A program made the translations under genes and the position numbers. DNA of 64,000 nucleotides from positions 13,959 to 77,958 of the forward strand of contig JBHHXH010000002.1 of NCBI GenBank assembly GCA_046756925.1, read 5' to 3'. The stretch's first letter is position 1; each line of letters opens with the position of its first letter. Under the pieces are notes generated by a model. That model was not told the origin of the DNA. It did no database searches and saw only the letters and a list, made by a program, of their open reading frames with translations. Shown in pieces: positions 35,698 through 45,818 of the stretch. This DNA is from JAJDBU01 sp046756925 (GTDB taxonomy: Bacteria > Nitrospirota > Nitrospiria > SBBL01 > JAADHI01).

Positions 35698-37074
35698 ATG
35701 TTTCGAAAAGTACAGTATATCCACTTCGTCGGCATCGGGGGCGCCGGAATGAGCGGGATCGCGGAGATTTTGCTGAATATGAAATTCCAGGTCAGCGGTT
35801 CGGACTGCTTAAGCACGGAGCGGACGAAACATCTTGAAGCGAGTGGAGGGAAAATTTACATCGGACATGATCCACGATTTATCGAGGGCGCACAAGTGGT
35901 CGTTTATTCCTCTGCGGTTTCCGATGACAATGTCGAAATCGTCGCCGCGAAAGAGAAAAAAATCCCAGTCATTCCGCGAGCGGAGATGCTTGCCGAGCTG
36001 ATGCGGCTTCGATATGGGATTGCCGTCGCGGGGGCGCATGGGAAGACGACCACCACCACCATGATTGCCACGGTATTGGCGGAAGGCGGGCTGGATCCGA
36101 CAGCCGTCATCGGGGGGAAGGTGAATCAGTACGGAGGCCCTGCGCAGAAAGGAGAAGGAGAATTCCTGGTCGCCGAAGCGGACGAAAGCGACGGCTCTTT
36201 TTTGAAGTTAAGTCCGACCATCGCCGTGGTCACGGGCCTCGATCATGAGCATCTCGATTACTACAAAACATTCGATGCCATCGAATCGACTTTTCTCGAT
36301 TTTATGAACAAGGTCCCATTTTACGGTCTGGCCATTCTCTGCGGAGACGATCCGGTGCTGACCCGGATGATTCATCGGACGGAAAAACGCCTATTGAGAT
36401 ATGGAACTTCACAGGCCGTTCAGTTGCGTGCCGAGGAGATGCGGTATCAGCCCTGGAAAACCGAGTTCGAGGTGGTGTTCCAAGGGAATAAATTGGGGCA
36501 ATTTGTGCTCCCCGCACCTGGGCGCCATAATGTACTCAATGCCCTGGCGGCGATTGCGGTGGGTCTTGAGTTGGATCTGCCGACGACAACCATCAAAAAA
36601 GGCATCCTCGCCTATCGTGGCGTAGAGAGGCGTTTCCAACTCCGGGGAGAAACGAGAGGTGTTGTGGTCATTGACGATTACGCCCATCATCCCACGGAGA
36701 TCCAAGCGGCTGTGGCCGCAGCGAAAGGCGGATGGGGCCGGCCGCTGGCGGTTGTATTTCAGCCGCACCGATATTCCCGAACCCGAGATTGCCTCGAATC
36801 CCTTGCGAAGTCGTTTCAAGACGTCGATTATTTGTATCTGACGGACATTTATCCTGCGGGGGAAGCGCCGATCCCCGGAATAGACGGAGAGCGGCTGTAT
36901 TGTGAGGTGTGTCGTTACCGTAAAGAGCATACGTATTTCATGAAAGAGTCGGCAGAAATCGTTTCCGCGCTTCAAAACATCGCACAAACCGGTACGATGC
37001 TCATGACCCTCGGTGCGGGGGATGTATGGAAGGTGGGGAAGGCTTTTTTATCCGGGGGAGCGCATGCGTCTTAA
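35698..37074 (+). CDS. murC: UDP-MurNAc:L-alanine ligase MurC
   Basis: 458-residue Mur ligase starting the stem peptide. Motifs: IHFVGIGGAGMSGIAEIL, AVAGAHGKTTTTTMIATVL, EADESDGSFL, GLDHEHLDYY and VIDDYAHHPTEI. The frame is open upstream to 35563, but the family N-terminus and an AAGG site support ATG 35698. That leaves a 110-bp gap after murG without an obvious feature. Confidence 0.94.
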   Translation: MFRKVQYIHFVGIGGAGMSGIAEILLNMKFQVSGSDCLSTERTKHLEASGGKIYIGHDPRFIEGAQVVVYSSAVSDDNVEIVAAKEKKIPVIPRAEMLAELMRLRYGIAVAGAHGKTTTTTMIATVLAEGGLDPTAVIGGKVNQYGGPAQKGEGEFLVAEADESDGSFLKLSPTIAVVTGLDHEHLDYYKTFDAIESTFLDFMNKVPFYGLAILCGDDPVLTRMIHRTEKRLLRYGTSQAVQLRAEEMRYQPWKTEFEVVFQGNKLGQFVLPAPGRHNVLNALAAIAVGLELDLPTTTIKKGILAYRGVERRFQLRGETRGVVVIDDYAHHPTEIQAAVAAAKGGWGRPLAVVFQPHRYSRTRDCLESLAKSFQDVDYLYLTDIYPAGEAPIPGIDGERLYCEVCRYRKEHTYFMKESAEIVSALQNIAQTGTMLMTLGAGDVWKVGKAFLSGGAHAS

Positions 37075-37193
37075 AAGTCGCCCTCGGTATCTTGGCTTGA
37101 ATGATGAGGTCTTGCTGTTCTCGGATTTATTGCTTCGGTGCGATTTCGAATGGCCATCGTCGAATCGGAGATAAAAAAACGGACGCTGCGATT

Positions 37194-38084
37194 TTGAAAG
37201 AAGCCTTGGAGGAATATCCGGGGGAAACGCGATGGGACGAATCACTGGCCCCCTATACTTCGCTGAAAGTTGGCGGTCGCGCGGATGCCCTGGTGTTTCC
37301 GGGCTCGGTTGAGATGCTTATGGAATTGATGAAAGGGATCTCGAAGGCCGGTGTGCCCTATTTCGTTTTGGGAAACGGGACAAACGTGCTTGTGAAGGAA
37401 GGGGGCATCCGAGGTTTGGTCTTGAATTTAAAAAACCTCAACCGGATCGAATTGATCGGCTTCGACGTGATCTTTGCGGAAGCCGGAAGCGCCTATCCGA
37501 AGGTAGCGACCTTTGCGATGGAGCATCATTTGGGAGGCATTGAATACGCCGCCGGCATTCCCGGCACGGTCGGGGGGGCGGTGGCGATGAACGCCGGCAT
37601 TCCGAATTGCGATACGGGATCCTCCTTGCTGAATATTGGCCTGGTCGATGAAGCCGGAACGCTCCGCGATCTCTCTCCGCAGGAGATCGATTTCGGATAC
37701 CGCAGCACCTCGCTTCCGCAAGGAGTGGTGGTCTCCGCCGCTTTCCGACTGACACCCACTCCGGAGGAGGAGGTTGAGGCGTCCTTAAAAGCGTACTTAA
37801 AAACCCGGAGGACGCGCCAACCCTTGGATTTATCCAATTGCGGCTCGGTCTTTAAAAACCCGCCGGATGGATTTGCGGGAGATTTAATTGAACAAGCCGG
37901 TTTAAAAGGCTGTCGTGTCGGAGATGCGCAGGTCTCGACGAAACATGGGAATTTCATCGTCAATCTGGGTTCGGCGAGGGCCGACGATGTGCTGGCGCTC
38001 ATCGAAAAAATGCACGAGGCGATCGTCGCGCGCTTCGGGATTTCCCTCGAGTTGGAGGTGAAAGTGGTCGGAAGCGATAAATAG
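37194..38084 (+). CDS. murB: UDP-N-acetylenolpyruvoylglucosamine reductase MurB
   Basis: FAD enzyme reducing enolpyruvyl-UDP-GlcNAc to UDP-MurNAc. Motifs: SLKVGGRADALVFP, YFVLGNGTNVLVKEGGIRG, GIEYAAGIPGTVGGAVAMNAG, YRSTSL and NCGSVFKNPP. The frame is open from ATG 37101, but those extra residues do not look like MurB; TTG 37194 gives 296 residues, the usual length. The Shine-Dalgarno at the TTG is weak, so the start is not settled. Confidence 0.9.
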   Translation: MKEALEEYPGETRWDESLAPYTSLKVGGRADALVFPGSVEMLMELMKGISKAGVPYFVLGNGTNVLVKEGGIRGLVLNLKNLNRIELIGFDVIFAEAGSAYPKVATFAMEHHLGGIEYAAGIPGTVGGAVAMNAGIPNCDTGSSLLNIGLVDEAGTLRDLSPQEIDFGYRSTSLPQGVVVSAAFRLTPTPEEEVEASLKAYLKTRRTRQPLDLSNCGSVFKNPPDGFAGDLIEQAGLKGCRVGDAQVSTKHGNFIVNLGSARADDVLALIEKMHEAIVARFGISLELEVKVVGSDK

Positions 38085-38128
38085 GGCGTTTGGAAATGAT
38101 GACCTCAAAGACCTCATTGGAGAATTGA

Positions 38129-39070
38129 TTGAATCGGTCTCGCTTTATCGGGAAAAAAATCGGTGTATTGATGGGGGGTCTCTCTGCGGAGCGGGAGGTG
38201 TCTTTGAAGACGGGAGCGGCGGTGACCGCCGCGCTCGAACGCCGAGGCTGCCAGGTTATCCCCATAATCGTCGATGCCGAAATTCCAAAGGTGCTCGGCA
38301 GGGAAAAGATCGATGTGGCCTTTATCGCCCTGCACGGGCGTTTTGGGGAAGACGGCGCGATCCAAGGACTTCTTGAAATCATGCGGATTCCGTATACCGG
38401 GTCCGGAATCGCCGCGAGCAGCCTTGCCATGAACAAAATCTCGTCGCGCGATATTTTTCATGCCCACCGGCTTCCCACGCCGCCTTCACAGGCGTTCTTT
38501 AAATCGGAAGCGGAAGCGCCCCATCCGGATCGATTGCCCTTCGGGCTTCCGGCGGTGGTCAAACCCGTTTCGGAAGGGTCTAGTGTTGGCGTGAGACTCG
38601 TCGCGACGCCCGAAGAATTCGAAAATGCCGTTCAGGGCGCCTTTTATTTCGGACCCAGCATCCTTGTGGAAAAGTATATCGCCGGCAAGGAAGTTCATGT
38701 CGGCATTCTCAACGAAAAAGCCTTGGGCGCGATTGAAATTCGACCGAAGGGGGCATTCTATGACTATTCAGCAAAATATATTCCCGGCCAGTCGAGGCAC
38801 ATTTTTCCTGCGCCGCTGCCAGCGGAAGTCTACGAAACGGTGTGCGATTTGGGCATGCGTGCCCATCGGGCATTGGGCTGTAGGAACTATAGCCGGGTCG
38901 ATCTCCTGCTGGACAAGGAAAATCATCCCTGTCTTCTCGAGGTCAACTCCCTCCCCGGCATGACCGAGACCAGCTTGATGCCGGAAATCGCACAGGGTGT
39001 CGGAATGTCCTTCGACGATTTGGTGGAGGCGATATTGGAAACCGCTTCGAGCAGTAACGAGAGGATATAA
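38129..39070 (+). CDS. ddl: D-alanine-D-alanine ligase
   Basis: 313-residue ATP-grasp ligase supplying D-Ala-D-Ala to MurF. Motifs: VLMGGLSAEREVSLKTG, ALHGRFGEDGAIQGLLE, VKPVSEGSSVGV, EVHVGIL and LEVNSLPGMTETSLMP. TTG start at 38129 with GGAG at good spacing. The ftsQ ATG follows the stop directly. Confidence 0.94.
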   Translation: MNRSRFIGKKIGVLMGGLSAEREVSLKTGAAVTAALERRGCQVIPIIVDAEIPKVLGREKIDVAFIALHGRFGEDGAIQGLLEIMRIPYTGSGIAASSLAMNKISSRDIFHAHRLPTPPSQAFFKSEAEAPHPDRLPFGLPAVVKPVSEGSSVGVRLVATPEEFENAVQGAFYFGPSILVEKYIAGKEVHVGILNEKALGAIEIRPKGAFYDYSAKYIPGQSRHIFPAPLPAEVYETVCDLGMRAHRALGCRNYSRVDLLLDKENHPCLLEVNSLPGMTETSLMPEIAQGVGMSFDDLVEAILETASSSNERI

Positions 39071-39916
39071 ATGCAGCGCAAACGCGATCGGAGACGGCAA
39101 AGGAAAAAGCAAAAGAAAGGATTGTCCGGAAGTGGGATGAAAGGGATGTTTCGTATTGTCGCGACCGCGGTCGTTTTTGGGACTTTGCTCTTTGCCGTCG
39201 CACTCGGACTCGAACGTATTGCCGTGTCTCCGGTTTTTCGCGTCGAGAAGATTTTATGGGTGGGACTTCAGCATCTCCAAGAAAAAGAGATGAAAACCCG
39301 GTTTCAGTCGGTGGTGGGGAGAAATATATTTCAGGTCGATATACAAGAGATCCATCGTCGACTGATATCCGACAAGTGGATTAAGGAGGCTGTCGTCAAG
39401 AAGGATTTTCCGAATCGCCTCGTGATCCGTGTGGTTGAAAGAAAACCGGCCTCGGTCGAGTATCGTCTCAAGGATTTTGAAGAGCGCGTGGTGGATCGAT
39501 CGGTCGCCCCGGTCGTCCTCGATACGGAGGGCATGGTTTTACAAAAAGGGGGCGCATTGCCGACGGGTTTGGCCCCTCTGATTCATGTCAATCGGGAGGC
39601 CTACGATCGCGCCTTGGATTTGTGGGACTTGGTCGGAGATCGTTCGGACATCTACATCGATCTTTCGAACCCCAAGGACCTGCAGGTCTATATTACGACA
39701 AGGGATGGCGAACGTCGGCTCGGTGTGATCCATTTTGGAGAAGAAATCACCGAAGACAGTTGGGATCGTTATGTGTCGATCGAAACGGATCTAAGAGAAC
39801 GCGGTGTTTCCCCATGGGAAGTCGACCTGCGCTTCGATGGACAGGCTGTCATGAGATCGGGCCGGGAGCGAGATGACCCGGCGTCCGAAAAACCTTCCGC
39901 GGCAATGTATTTCTAA
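39071..39916 (+). CDS. ftsQ: Cell division protein FtsQ
   Basis: 281-residue bitopic protein. A strongly basic cytosolic tail (RKRDRRRQRKKQKK), one transmembrane segment (about residues 25-47), then a POTRA domain (VSPVFRVEKILWVGLQHL...GRNIFQVDIQEI) and the FtsQ beta domain (VVLDTEGMVL). It links FtsL/FtsB to the divisome. Confidence 0.9.
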   Translation: MQRKRDRRRQRKKQKKGLSGSGMKGMFRIVATAVVFGTLLFAVALGLERIAVSPVFRVEKILWVGLQHLQEKEMKTRFQSVVGRNIFQVDIQEIHRRLISDKWIKEAVVKKDFPNRLVIRVVERKPASVEYRLKDFEERVVDRSVAPVVLDTEGMVLQKGGALPTGLAPLIHVNREAYDRALDLWDLVGDRSDIYIDLSNPKDLQVYITTRDGERRLGVIHFGEEITEDSWDRYVSIETDLRERGVSPWEVDLRFDGQAVMRSGRERDDPASEKPSAAMYF

Positions 39917-39926
39917 AGGAGTCCCT

Positions 39927-41147
39927 ATGACGAACGGAGAAGACATTTTAGTCGGTCTCGATGTCGGCACCACAAAGATATGCACCATTGTGGCGGAAAT
40001 TATCGATAACAAACGGGTCGATATCATCGGGGTCGGAAGCCATCCTTCGACCGGTCTTAAAAAAGGCATGGTCGTGAATATCGAAAGCACGGTGAATGCA
40101 ATCAAACGCTCTGTGGAAGAAGCCGAATTGATGGCGGGGATCGACATCGATTCCGTCTACACGGGGATCGCGGGCGGTCATATCAAAGGTTTCAACAGCC
40201 GGGGGGTGCTTGCCGTCAAGGATCGGGAAGTCAGCCGTGCGGATATCGAAAAGGTGCTGGAAGCCGCCAGGGCCCAGGCCATTCCGCTCGACCGTGAGAT
40301 TCTGCACGTATTGCCGCAAGAATTCATCGTCGACAGCCAAGACGGCATTAAAGACCCCCTCGGAATGTCGGGTGTGCGTCTCGAAGTGCTCGTGCATATT
40401 ATTACAGGGGCCGTCACGGCCGCACAGAATATCGAAAAGTCCATACAAAGAGCGGGATTGAGCGTTCGGGAGATGATCCTTCAGCCCTTGGCGTCGAGCG
40501 AAGCCATCCTGACGCAGGAAGAGAAGGAACTCGGGGTCGGTGTCGTCGATATCGGGGGCGGAACGACCGATATTGCCACCTTTGTCGACGGCGGCATCCG
40601 GCATACGGCGGTCTTGCCGATTGGAGGCAACCATTTTACGAATGATATCGCGATCGGCCTCAGAACCCCGCGGTCGGAAGCGGAACGGATCAAAATTTCA
40701 CATGGTTGCGCCTCGGTGGAGAGCATGGAAGAAGAGATCAAGGTCGATGTGCCCAGTGTCGGAGGCCGTCCGCATCGGAATCTATCGGGTCGTCTTCTTG
40801 CCGAGATCATCGAAGCGCGCGCCGAGGAACTTTTTTCGCTCGTGGCGCAGGAGATTGAAAAGATGAAAGACGAAGACCGTATCGCCTCCGGCATGGTGCT
40901 GACCGGTGGCGCCTCTTCGTTTAAGGGCATGGTGGAGGTGGCCGAACGTGTGCTTGGCCTCCCCGTTCGGACCGGCAATCCCTCCGGAATCGACGGCTTG
41001 GTCGATGTGGTCAATGCACCGGGATTCGCAACCGGCATCGGATTGACATTGTACGCTTTTAGAAACAGAGACGAGAAAGAGGTTCGTCGAAATGGAAAAC
41101 GACGGATGTTTTACCGAATGAAGGAATGGGTCAAGGATTTTTTTTAG
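39927..41147 (+). CDS. ftsA: Cell division protein FtsA
   Basis: 406-residue actin-like ATPase anchoring FtsZ to the membrane. Motifs: VGLDVGTTKICTIVAE, VVDIGGGTTDIATF and VLTGGASSFKGM; the C-terminal RMFYRMKEWVKDFF forms the amphipathic membrane helix. Start ATG 39927 with AAGGAG. Confidence 0.95.
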   Translation: MTNGEDILVGLDVGTTKICTIVAEIIDNKRVDIIGVGSHPSTGLKKGMVVNIESTVNAIKRSVEEAELMAGIDIDSVYTGIAGGHIKGFNSRGVLAVKDREVSRADIEKVLEAARAQAIPLDREILHVLPQEFIVDSQDGIKDPLGMSGVRLEVLVHIITGAVTAAQNIEKSIQRAGLSVREMILQPLASSEAILTQEEKELGVGVVDIGGGTTDIATFVDGGIRHTAVLPIGGNHFTNDIAIGLRTPRSEAERIKISHGCASVESMEEEIKVDVPSVGGRPHRNLSGRLLAEIIEARAEELFSLVAQEIEKMKDEDRIASGMVLTGGASSFKGMVEVAERVLGLPVRTGNPSGIDGLVDVVNAPGFATGIGLTLYAFRNRDEKEVRRNGKRRMFYRMKEWVKDFF

Positions 41148-41184
41148 TGTCAGATGATTGAATGCCAATAGATAAGGAGGAGGT

Positions 41185-42336
41185 ATGTTTCTATTCGATG
41201 AAGATGGGCAAAACTTAAAGCCGGCGCGTATCAAGGTGATCGGCATCGGCGGCGGCGGATCCAATGCCGTCAATAATATGATTTGCTGCAATGTGGAGGG
41301 TGTCGATTTTATCGCGGCCAATACGGACAGCCAGGCATTGAAGTTATCGAAGTCGCCGCAGATGATTCAGTTGGGCATGAAACTGACGCGCGGACTGGGC
41401 GCGGGCGGAAGACCCCAGATCGGCCGGGAATCCGCCTTGGAAACGATCGATCATATCCGTGAAATGTTGACGGACGTGGACATGGTGTTCGTTACCGCTG
41501 GTATGGGTGGCGGAACCGGCACGGGCGCGGCCCCTGTGGTGGCCAACATCGCCAAGGAAATGGGCATATTAACCGTCGGGGTCGTGACGAAACCCTTCGA
41601 TTTCGAAGGCCCGAAACGCATGAGACAAGCGGAGGAAGGCATACAAGAGCTGAAGAAGGGCTGCCATTCAGTCATCATCATCCCCAACCAGAAGCTCCTG
41701 AGTGTGGTGGAAAAAGGAACGCCCATGGTGGAGGCGTTTTTCGTTGTGGACGATGTCTTAAGACAGGCCGTTCAAGGCATTTCCGCACTGATTACGACAC
41801 CGGGTCTGATGAATGTCGATTTTGCCGATGTTCGCGCGGTCATGTCGCATATGGGACGGTCCGTCATGGGAATGGGGCTTGCGAAAGGGGAAAATCGGGC
41901 CATGATTGCAGCGGAAGCCGCCATTTCAAGCCCGCTTTTGGAGGAGAGCTCCATCGAAGGCGCCCGCGGTGTCTTATTGAACGTCACCGGGGGGAAGGAC
42001 CTTTCGCTTCATGAGGTCAGCGAGGCCTCCTCGGTGATTCAAAAGGCAGTGGACCCCGAAGCGAATATCATCTTTGGGGCCGTCATCTCGGAGCATATGA
42101 CGGATTCGGTTCAAGTCACCGTCATCGCGACGGGATTCGAAGAGTTGACCCTCAGAAACGAAGCACGAAAAGAAGAGATACGACCCGTTCGACCCGTCAT
42201 AAAACCGCCGGTCAAAGAACGGGAGCAGGGGATTGTGATCCATAAGGTACCATTGGACGAACGGCAGGCGCAGTCGCACTTCGGAGAAGATGAGTGGGAC
42301 ATTCCCACCTTTCTAAGGAATCAAAGCAACGGATGA
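41185..42336 (+). CDS. ftsZ: Tubulin-like cell division GTPase FtsZ
   Basis: 383-residue GTPase forming the Z ring. Motifs: KVIGIGGGGSNAVNNM, ANTDSQAL, GMGGGTGTGAAPV (tubulin signature) and NVDFADVR. A short linker leads to the conserved tail peptide EWDIPTFLRNQ, which binds FtsA. GGAGGAGG precedes the start. Its stop overlaps the next gene (ATGA). Confidence 0.97.
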   Translation: MFLFDEDGQNLKPARIKVIGIGGGGSNAVNNMICCNVEGVDFIAANTDSQALKLSKSPQMIQLGMKLTRGLGAGGRPQIGRESALETIDHIREMLTDVDMVFVTAGMGGGTGTGAAPVVANIAKEMGILTVGVVTKPFDFEGPKRMRQAEEGIQELKKGCHSVIIIPNQKLLSVVEKGTPMVEAFFVVDDVLRQAVQGISALITTPGLMNVDFADVRAVMSHMGRSVMGMGLAKGENRAMIAAEAAISSPLLEESSIEGARGVLLNVTGGKDLSLHEVSEASSVIQKAVDPEANIIFGAVISEHMTDSVQVTVIATGFEELTLRNEARKEEIRPVRPVIKPPVKEREQGIVIHKVPLDERQAQSHFGEDEWDIPTFLRNQSNG

Positions 42337-43067
42337 TGCAACAAGAAGTGCTTCAAACCTACCACTGGGTGGAGAACAATGGGCATGGATATCTTCAACT
42401 CCCTTTGCTCCACCACAGCTCTCTTTTTCACTTTTTCGGAACGCGTCTCTTGTCGTCGATCTCCCCCAAAAACGGCAGCGATCCGGTCGCTTTGAAACAA
42501 GTTCACGAAGACCGTATTTGCCATGTCGGCGGAGCGACAGGCGTTTCCCAAGACGCGTTTGCGGGTTTAGAAGGGGACGCATTGGCGACCGATACCCCGA
42601 ATCTGCTGTTGACGGTTTCAACGGCGGATTGTCTTCCGGTGCTTTTGTTCGATCCGCAACGGAAGGTGGTGTCCGCTATTCATGCCGGGTGGCGTGGAAG
42701 TGTGTTGAATATTGCTGGAAAAGCGGTTGCCGAGATGGCCTCGACCTACGGTTCGAACCCCCGGGACCTGCTTGCCGGCATCGGCCCATCGATCGGGCGC
42801 TGTTGTTTTATTGTAAAAGAAGATGTCGTGACGGCCATCGAAACGAAGTGCCTTCATAAAGACCGGGTTTTGTTTAGGAATGGGGGAGGCCGTTGGCGGG
42901 TCGATTTAACGGTCCTCAACCGGCTTCAACTGATCGATGCCGGCCTTACATCCGAGCGGATTGCATCCACCGGGCTCTGCACATCGTGTCTGTCCAATCT
43001 CTTTTATTCCTACCGGAGGGAAAAAAAGAAAACCGGCGGCATGTTGAGCGGAATTATGTTAGTCTAG
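42333..43067 (+). CDS. pgeF: Peptidoglycan-editing / polyphenol oxidase family protein (YfiH)
   Basis: 244-residue cytosolic laccase-domain protein of the DUF152/YfiH family, often next to ftsZ. Motifs: ALKQVHEDRI, TADCLPVLLFDPQ, AIHAGWRGSVLNIAGKAV, GIGPSIGRCCF and TGLCTSCLSNLFYSYRR, giving the zinc/copper Cys-His site. E. coli PgeF removes wrongly incorporated L-Ser from UDP-MurNAc precursors. Start ATG 42333, overlapping the ftsZ stop. Confidence 0.9.
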   Translation: MMQQEVLQTYHWVENNGHGYLQLPLLHHSSLFHFFGTRLLSSISPKNGSDPVALKQVHEDRICHVGGATGVSQDAFAGLEGDALATDTPNLLLTVSTADCLPVLLFDPQRKVVSAIHAGWRGSVLNIAGKAVAEMASTYGSNPRDLLAGIGPSIGRCCFIVKEDVVTAIETKCLHKDRVLFRNGGGRWRVDLTVLNRLQLIDAGLTSERIASTGLCTSCLSNLFYSYRREKKKTGGMLSGIMLV

Positions 43068-43116
43068 AGTGCCGGGAGATTTAGGCCGAGAGGCTTGAGG
43101 GCGAGAGATTTGGGGT

Positions 43117-43809
43117 ATGGACGATGATCGTCAACCGACGATTTCGGAAAATCTGAACAGGGTAAAAGACGCGATCCACAGGGCGGCGGAGCGGTCCGGC
43201 AGAACCTCGGATCGGATCATGCTTGTTGCGGTATCCAAATACGTCCCGTTGGCGCAATTGAAAGAAGCGGCCCGATGGGGAATTTCGGTATTTGGCGAGA
43301 GTCGGGTTCAGGAAGGGGTCGCAAAATTTTTGGATTCGGGTTTCATTAAGGAAATCGATGCCCTGCATTTTATCGGCCCGCTTCAGACCAACAAGGTCAA
43401 CAAAGCCGTCGGTTTATTCGATGTCATTCATTCCGTCGATTCCATGCATTTGGCCGAACGAATTTCGCGGGAAGCCGGCCGGCGCGGCATCCGCCAATCG
43501 ATTTTAATCGAAGTGAATATCGGTGGAGAAAAGAGCAAGCACGGAACCTCCCCTCGGGAGACACCCACGTTGGTAGACGCCATTCGAAGGCTCCCGAATC
43601 TTTCGCTGCTCGGACTCATGACTGTCCCGCCGCCGAGCCCTCATCCGGAGGGGTCGCGGCCGTATTTTGCGGCCCTTCGGACCTTGGGACAGCGCATGGA
43701 CCTGCATCGTTTTTCCATGGGCATGTCTTCGGATTTTGAAGTGGCGATCGAAGAAGGAGCCACCTGGGTGCGGGTCGGGACGGCCCTTTTCGGTAAACGA
43801 GACGCATGA
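43117..43809 (+). CDS. yggS: PLP homeostasis protein YggS/PLPBP
   Basis: 230-residue alanine-racemase-fold PLP-binding protein. Motifs: LVAVSKYVPLAQLKEA (PLP lysine), FGESRVQEG, LHFIGPLQTNK, LGLMTVPPP and SMGMSSDFEVAIEEGATWVRVGTALFG. ATGA overlap with proC, the usual pairing. Confidence 0.94.
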   Translation: MDDDRQPTISENLNRVKDAIHRAAERSGRTSDRIMLVAVSKYVPLAQLKEAARWGISVFGESRVQEGVAKFLDSGFIKEIDALHFIGPLQTNKVNKAVGLFDVIHSVDSMHLAERISREAGRRGIRQSILIEVNIGGEKSKHGTSPRETPTLVDAIRRLPNLSLLGLMTVPPPSPHPEGSRPYFAALRTLGQRMDLHRFSMGMSSDFEVAIEEGATWVRVGTALFGKRDA

Positions 43810-44639
43810 AGAGCAAAAAGACAAGCAAAAAGAAAAGTGCCCGTATCGCCTTTCTGGGCTCTGGCAATATGTCGGAGGCGATCATCAAAGGTGTGTTGGG
43901 CGCTGGCTTGTTTAAGCCGGCCGATTTGCTGGCATCCGATGTTTCCAAAAAGCGGCTCGCATGGCTGGAGCAAACCTATGGCCTTCGGACGACCCAGTCG
44001 AACCGGGAGGCCGTTCGTGAAGGAGAAACCATCGTCCTCGGCGTCAAGCCCATCATGGTCGAAGCGGTGCTGGCGGAGATTAAATCGGAACTGGCGGAGA
44101 AGATCATTGTTTCGATTGCTGCCGGGGTTCCGCTCGTGAAGCTTGCCGCCGGTCTCATGCGGGAGGCGAGAATCATACGGGCGATGCCGAATGCCCCGGC
44201 GCAAGTCCAGTCGGGCGCGACCGTACTGAGCCCGGGAAAGGGCGTGGAGACAAGACAGCTGTCCCAAGTGCTCAAGATCTTCGACGTAATCGGTAAAACC
44301 TGGGTCTTGGAAGAACGGTACATGGATGCGGTTACCGGACTGTCGGGAAGCGGTCCGGCCTTTGTCTTTATCATGATCGAAGCCTTGGCCGACGGTGGCG
44401 TCAAGGAGGGGCTTCCCAGGCAGGTTGCACTGTCTCTTGCGGCCCAAACGGTCTTGGGCGCGGCCGAGATGGTGATTCAGACGAGAGAACATCCGGCCCG
44501 ATTGAAAGACTTTGTCGCCTCGCCCTCGGGCACCACGATTTCAGGCCTTCACAAGCTCGAAGCGGGGAACTGCCGCGCCGCGTTTATCGCCGCGGTGGAA
44601 GCAGCGACCCAGCGGTCCCAAGAGCTGGGAAAAGAATAG
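43806..44639 (+). CDS. proC: Pyrroline-5-carboxylate reductase
   Basis: 277-residue NAD(P)H enzyme making proline. Motifs: IAFLGSGNMSEAIIKG (dinucleotide loop), IIRAMPNAPAQVQSGATVL, AVTGLSGSGPAFVFIMIEALADGGVKEGL and SPSGTTISGLHKLE. Its N-terminal KSKKTSKKKSA extension is unusual but short. Confidence 0.94.
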   Translation: MKSKKTSKKKSARIAFLGSGNMSEAIIKGVLGAGLFKPADLLASDVSKKRLAWLEQTYGLRTTQSNREAVREGETIVLGVKPIMVEAVLAEIKSELAEKIIVSIAAGVPLVKLAAGLMREARIIRAMPNAPAQVQSGATVLSPGKGVETRQLSQVLKIFDVIGKTWVLEERYMDAVTGLSGSGPAFVFIMIEALADGGVKEGLPRQVALSLAAQTVLGAAEMVIQTREHPARLKDFVASPSGTTISGLHKLEAGNCRAAFIAAVEAATQRSQELGKE

Positions 44640-44780
44640 TCTTTTTGCTCGGTTCAATATAAAATAGCAATACGTGTTTGAGTATTTTCGGTGGCTTTTC
44701 GGAGATGACGCAAGGCATAAAATATCCTGGCGTTATTCACACAAGCACCGCGACACCCACACCTTCATCGGAGAAACAGC

Positions 44781-45080
44781 ATGTTCATCGCGGCAAACTT
44801 CATATCGGCAACGGCCACCGTGATCGATATGATCCTTCAATTTTATATGTGGGTCATTATCGCACGCGCGGTCATTTCATGGGTGAATCCGGATCCATAC
44901 AATCCCATCGTTCAGTTTCTGTACAAGATCACCGAACCGGTCCTCTATCCCATACGAATGCGGATGGCCAGTTATAGCAGCGGCATCGACTTATCTCCGA
45001 TGATCCTGATCCTGATCATCATTTTTTTAAAGCAGTTTTTGGTCGGTTCGCTCGTCGCCTTGTCTCATCGGCTCCGCTAA
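44781..45080 (+). CDS. yggT: YggT family membrane protein
   Basis: 99-residue protein with two hydrophobic segments and the YggT motifs RAVISWVNPDPYNPIVQFLYKITEPVL (internal) and DLSPMILILIIIFLKQFL. The family has a role in membrane and osmotic tolerance and shape. It lies in the standard proC-yggT-divIVA order. Confidence 0.92.
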   Translation: MFIAANFISATATVIDMILQFYMWVIIARAVISWVNPDPYNPIVQFLYKITEPVLYPIRMRMASYSSGIDLSPMILILIIIFLKQFLVGSLVALSHRLR

Positions 45081-45164
45081 GGACCGGAAAGAGTTGAAGA
45101 TCAATTTATTTCAGGTCAACCAGTAAAAAAATAAAGGGAAACACCATGGAGAGTGAGGTTTAAG

Positions 45165-45665
45165 ATGAAATTGACACCGCTGGAAATTCGTCAAATGACG
45201 TTTGGAAAAAGTTTTAGAGGATATAATTGTACAGAAGTCGATGACTTTGTCGAAACACTATCCGATGATTTGGATGACTTGGTCAAAGAAATCGCGTCTT
45301 ACAAAGAACAATTGGAAAAACAAGACAATACGATCTCGGAATTGGAAAAAGCGGAAGGGGCCATGACCGATACGCTCTTGATGGCCCAAAAGGCGATGGA
45401 AAATGTCAAGGCGAATGCTCAGAAAGAGGGAGAATTGATCATCCGTCAAGCGGAGATTCGCGCGGAAGAAATCACCGGGGCCGCGATTAAGCACGAGACG
45501 CAGCTGAAGGGAGAAATCATCAACCTAAAACATCGGAAAGTCGAATTGATCGAAAAGATAAAGTCGCTGCTTCGAGGGGTTGCGCGGGAATTGCAATGGG
45601 CCGCGGAAGACAAATCGAAGACCTTCTCCGAGGCGTCCAAGGAAGCCGAAATAGAACAGGAATAA
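45165..45665 (+). CDS. divIVA: DivIVA-family coiled-coil protein
   Basis: 166-residue protein. The N-terminal LTPLEIRQMTFGKSFRGYN and EVDDFVETLS match the DivIVA lipid-binding domain; a long coiled coil follows to the end. DivIVA marks curved membrane and organises division or polar growth. ATG 45165 chosen to give this N-terminus. Confidence 0.9.
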   Translation: MKLTPLEIRQMTFGKSFRGYNCTEVDDFVETLSDDLDDLVKEIASYKEQLEKQDNTISELEKAEGAMTDTLLMAQKAMENVKANAQKEGELIIRQAEIRAEEITGAAIKHETQLKGEIINLKHRKVELIEKIKSLLRGVARELQWAAEDKSKTFSEASKEAEIEQE

Positions 45666-45818
45666 AGGGCCCGGACATGGCGGCGAACCGCTTGCAGTCG
45701 AGGAAAACCCTTGCGGGAAAAACCCCGAAATAAAAAGGATTTTTTGGAAATGGTGGTTGTTGGGGGAAGCGCTCCCTTGAAATTGGACCGACGGATCTTC
45801 CCACCGGAAACGCCAAAA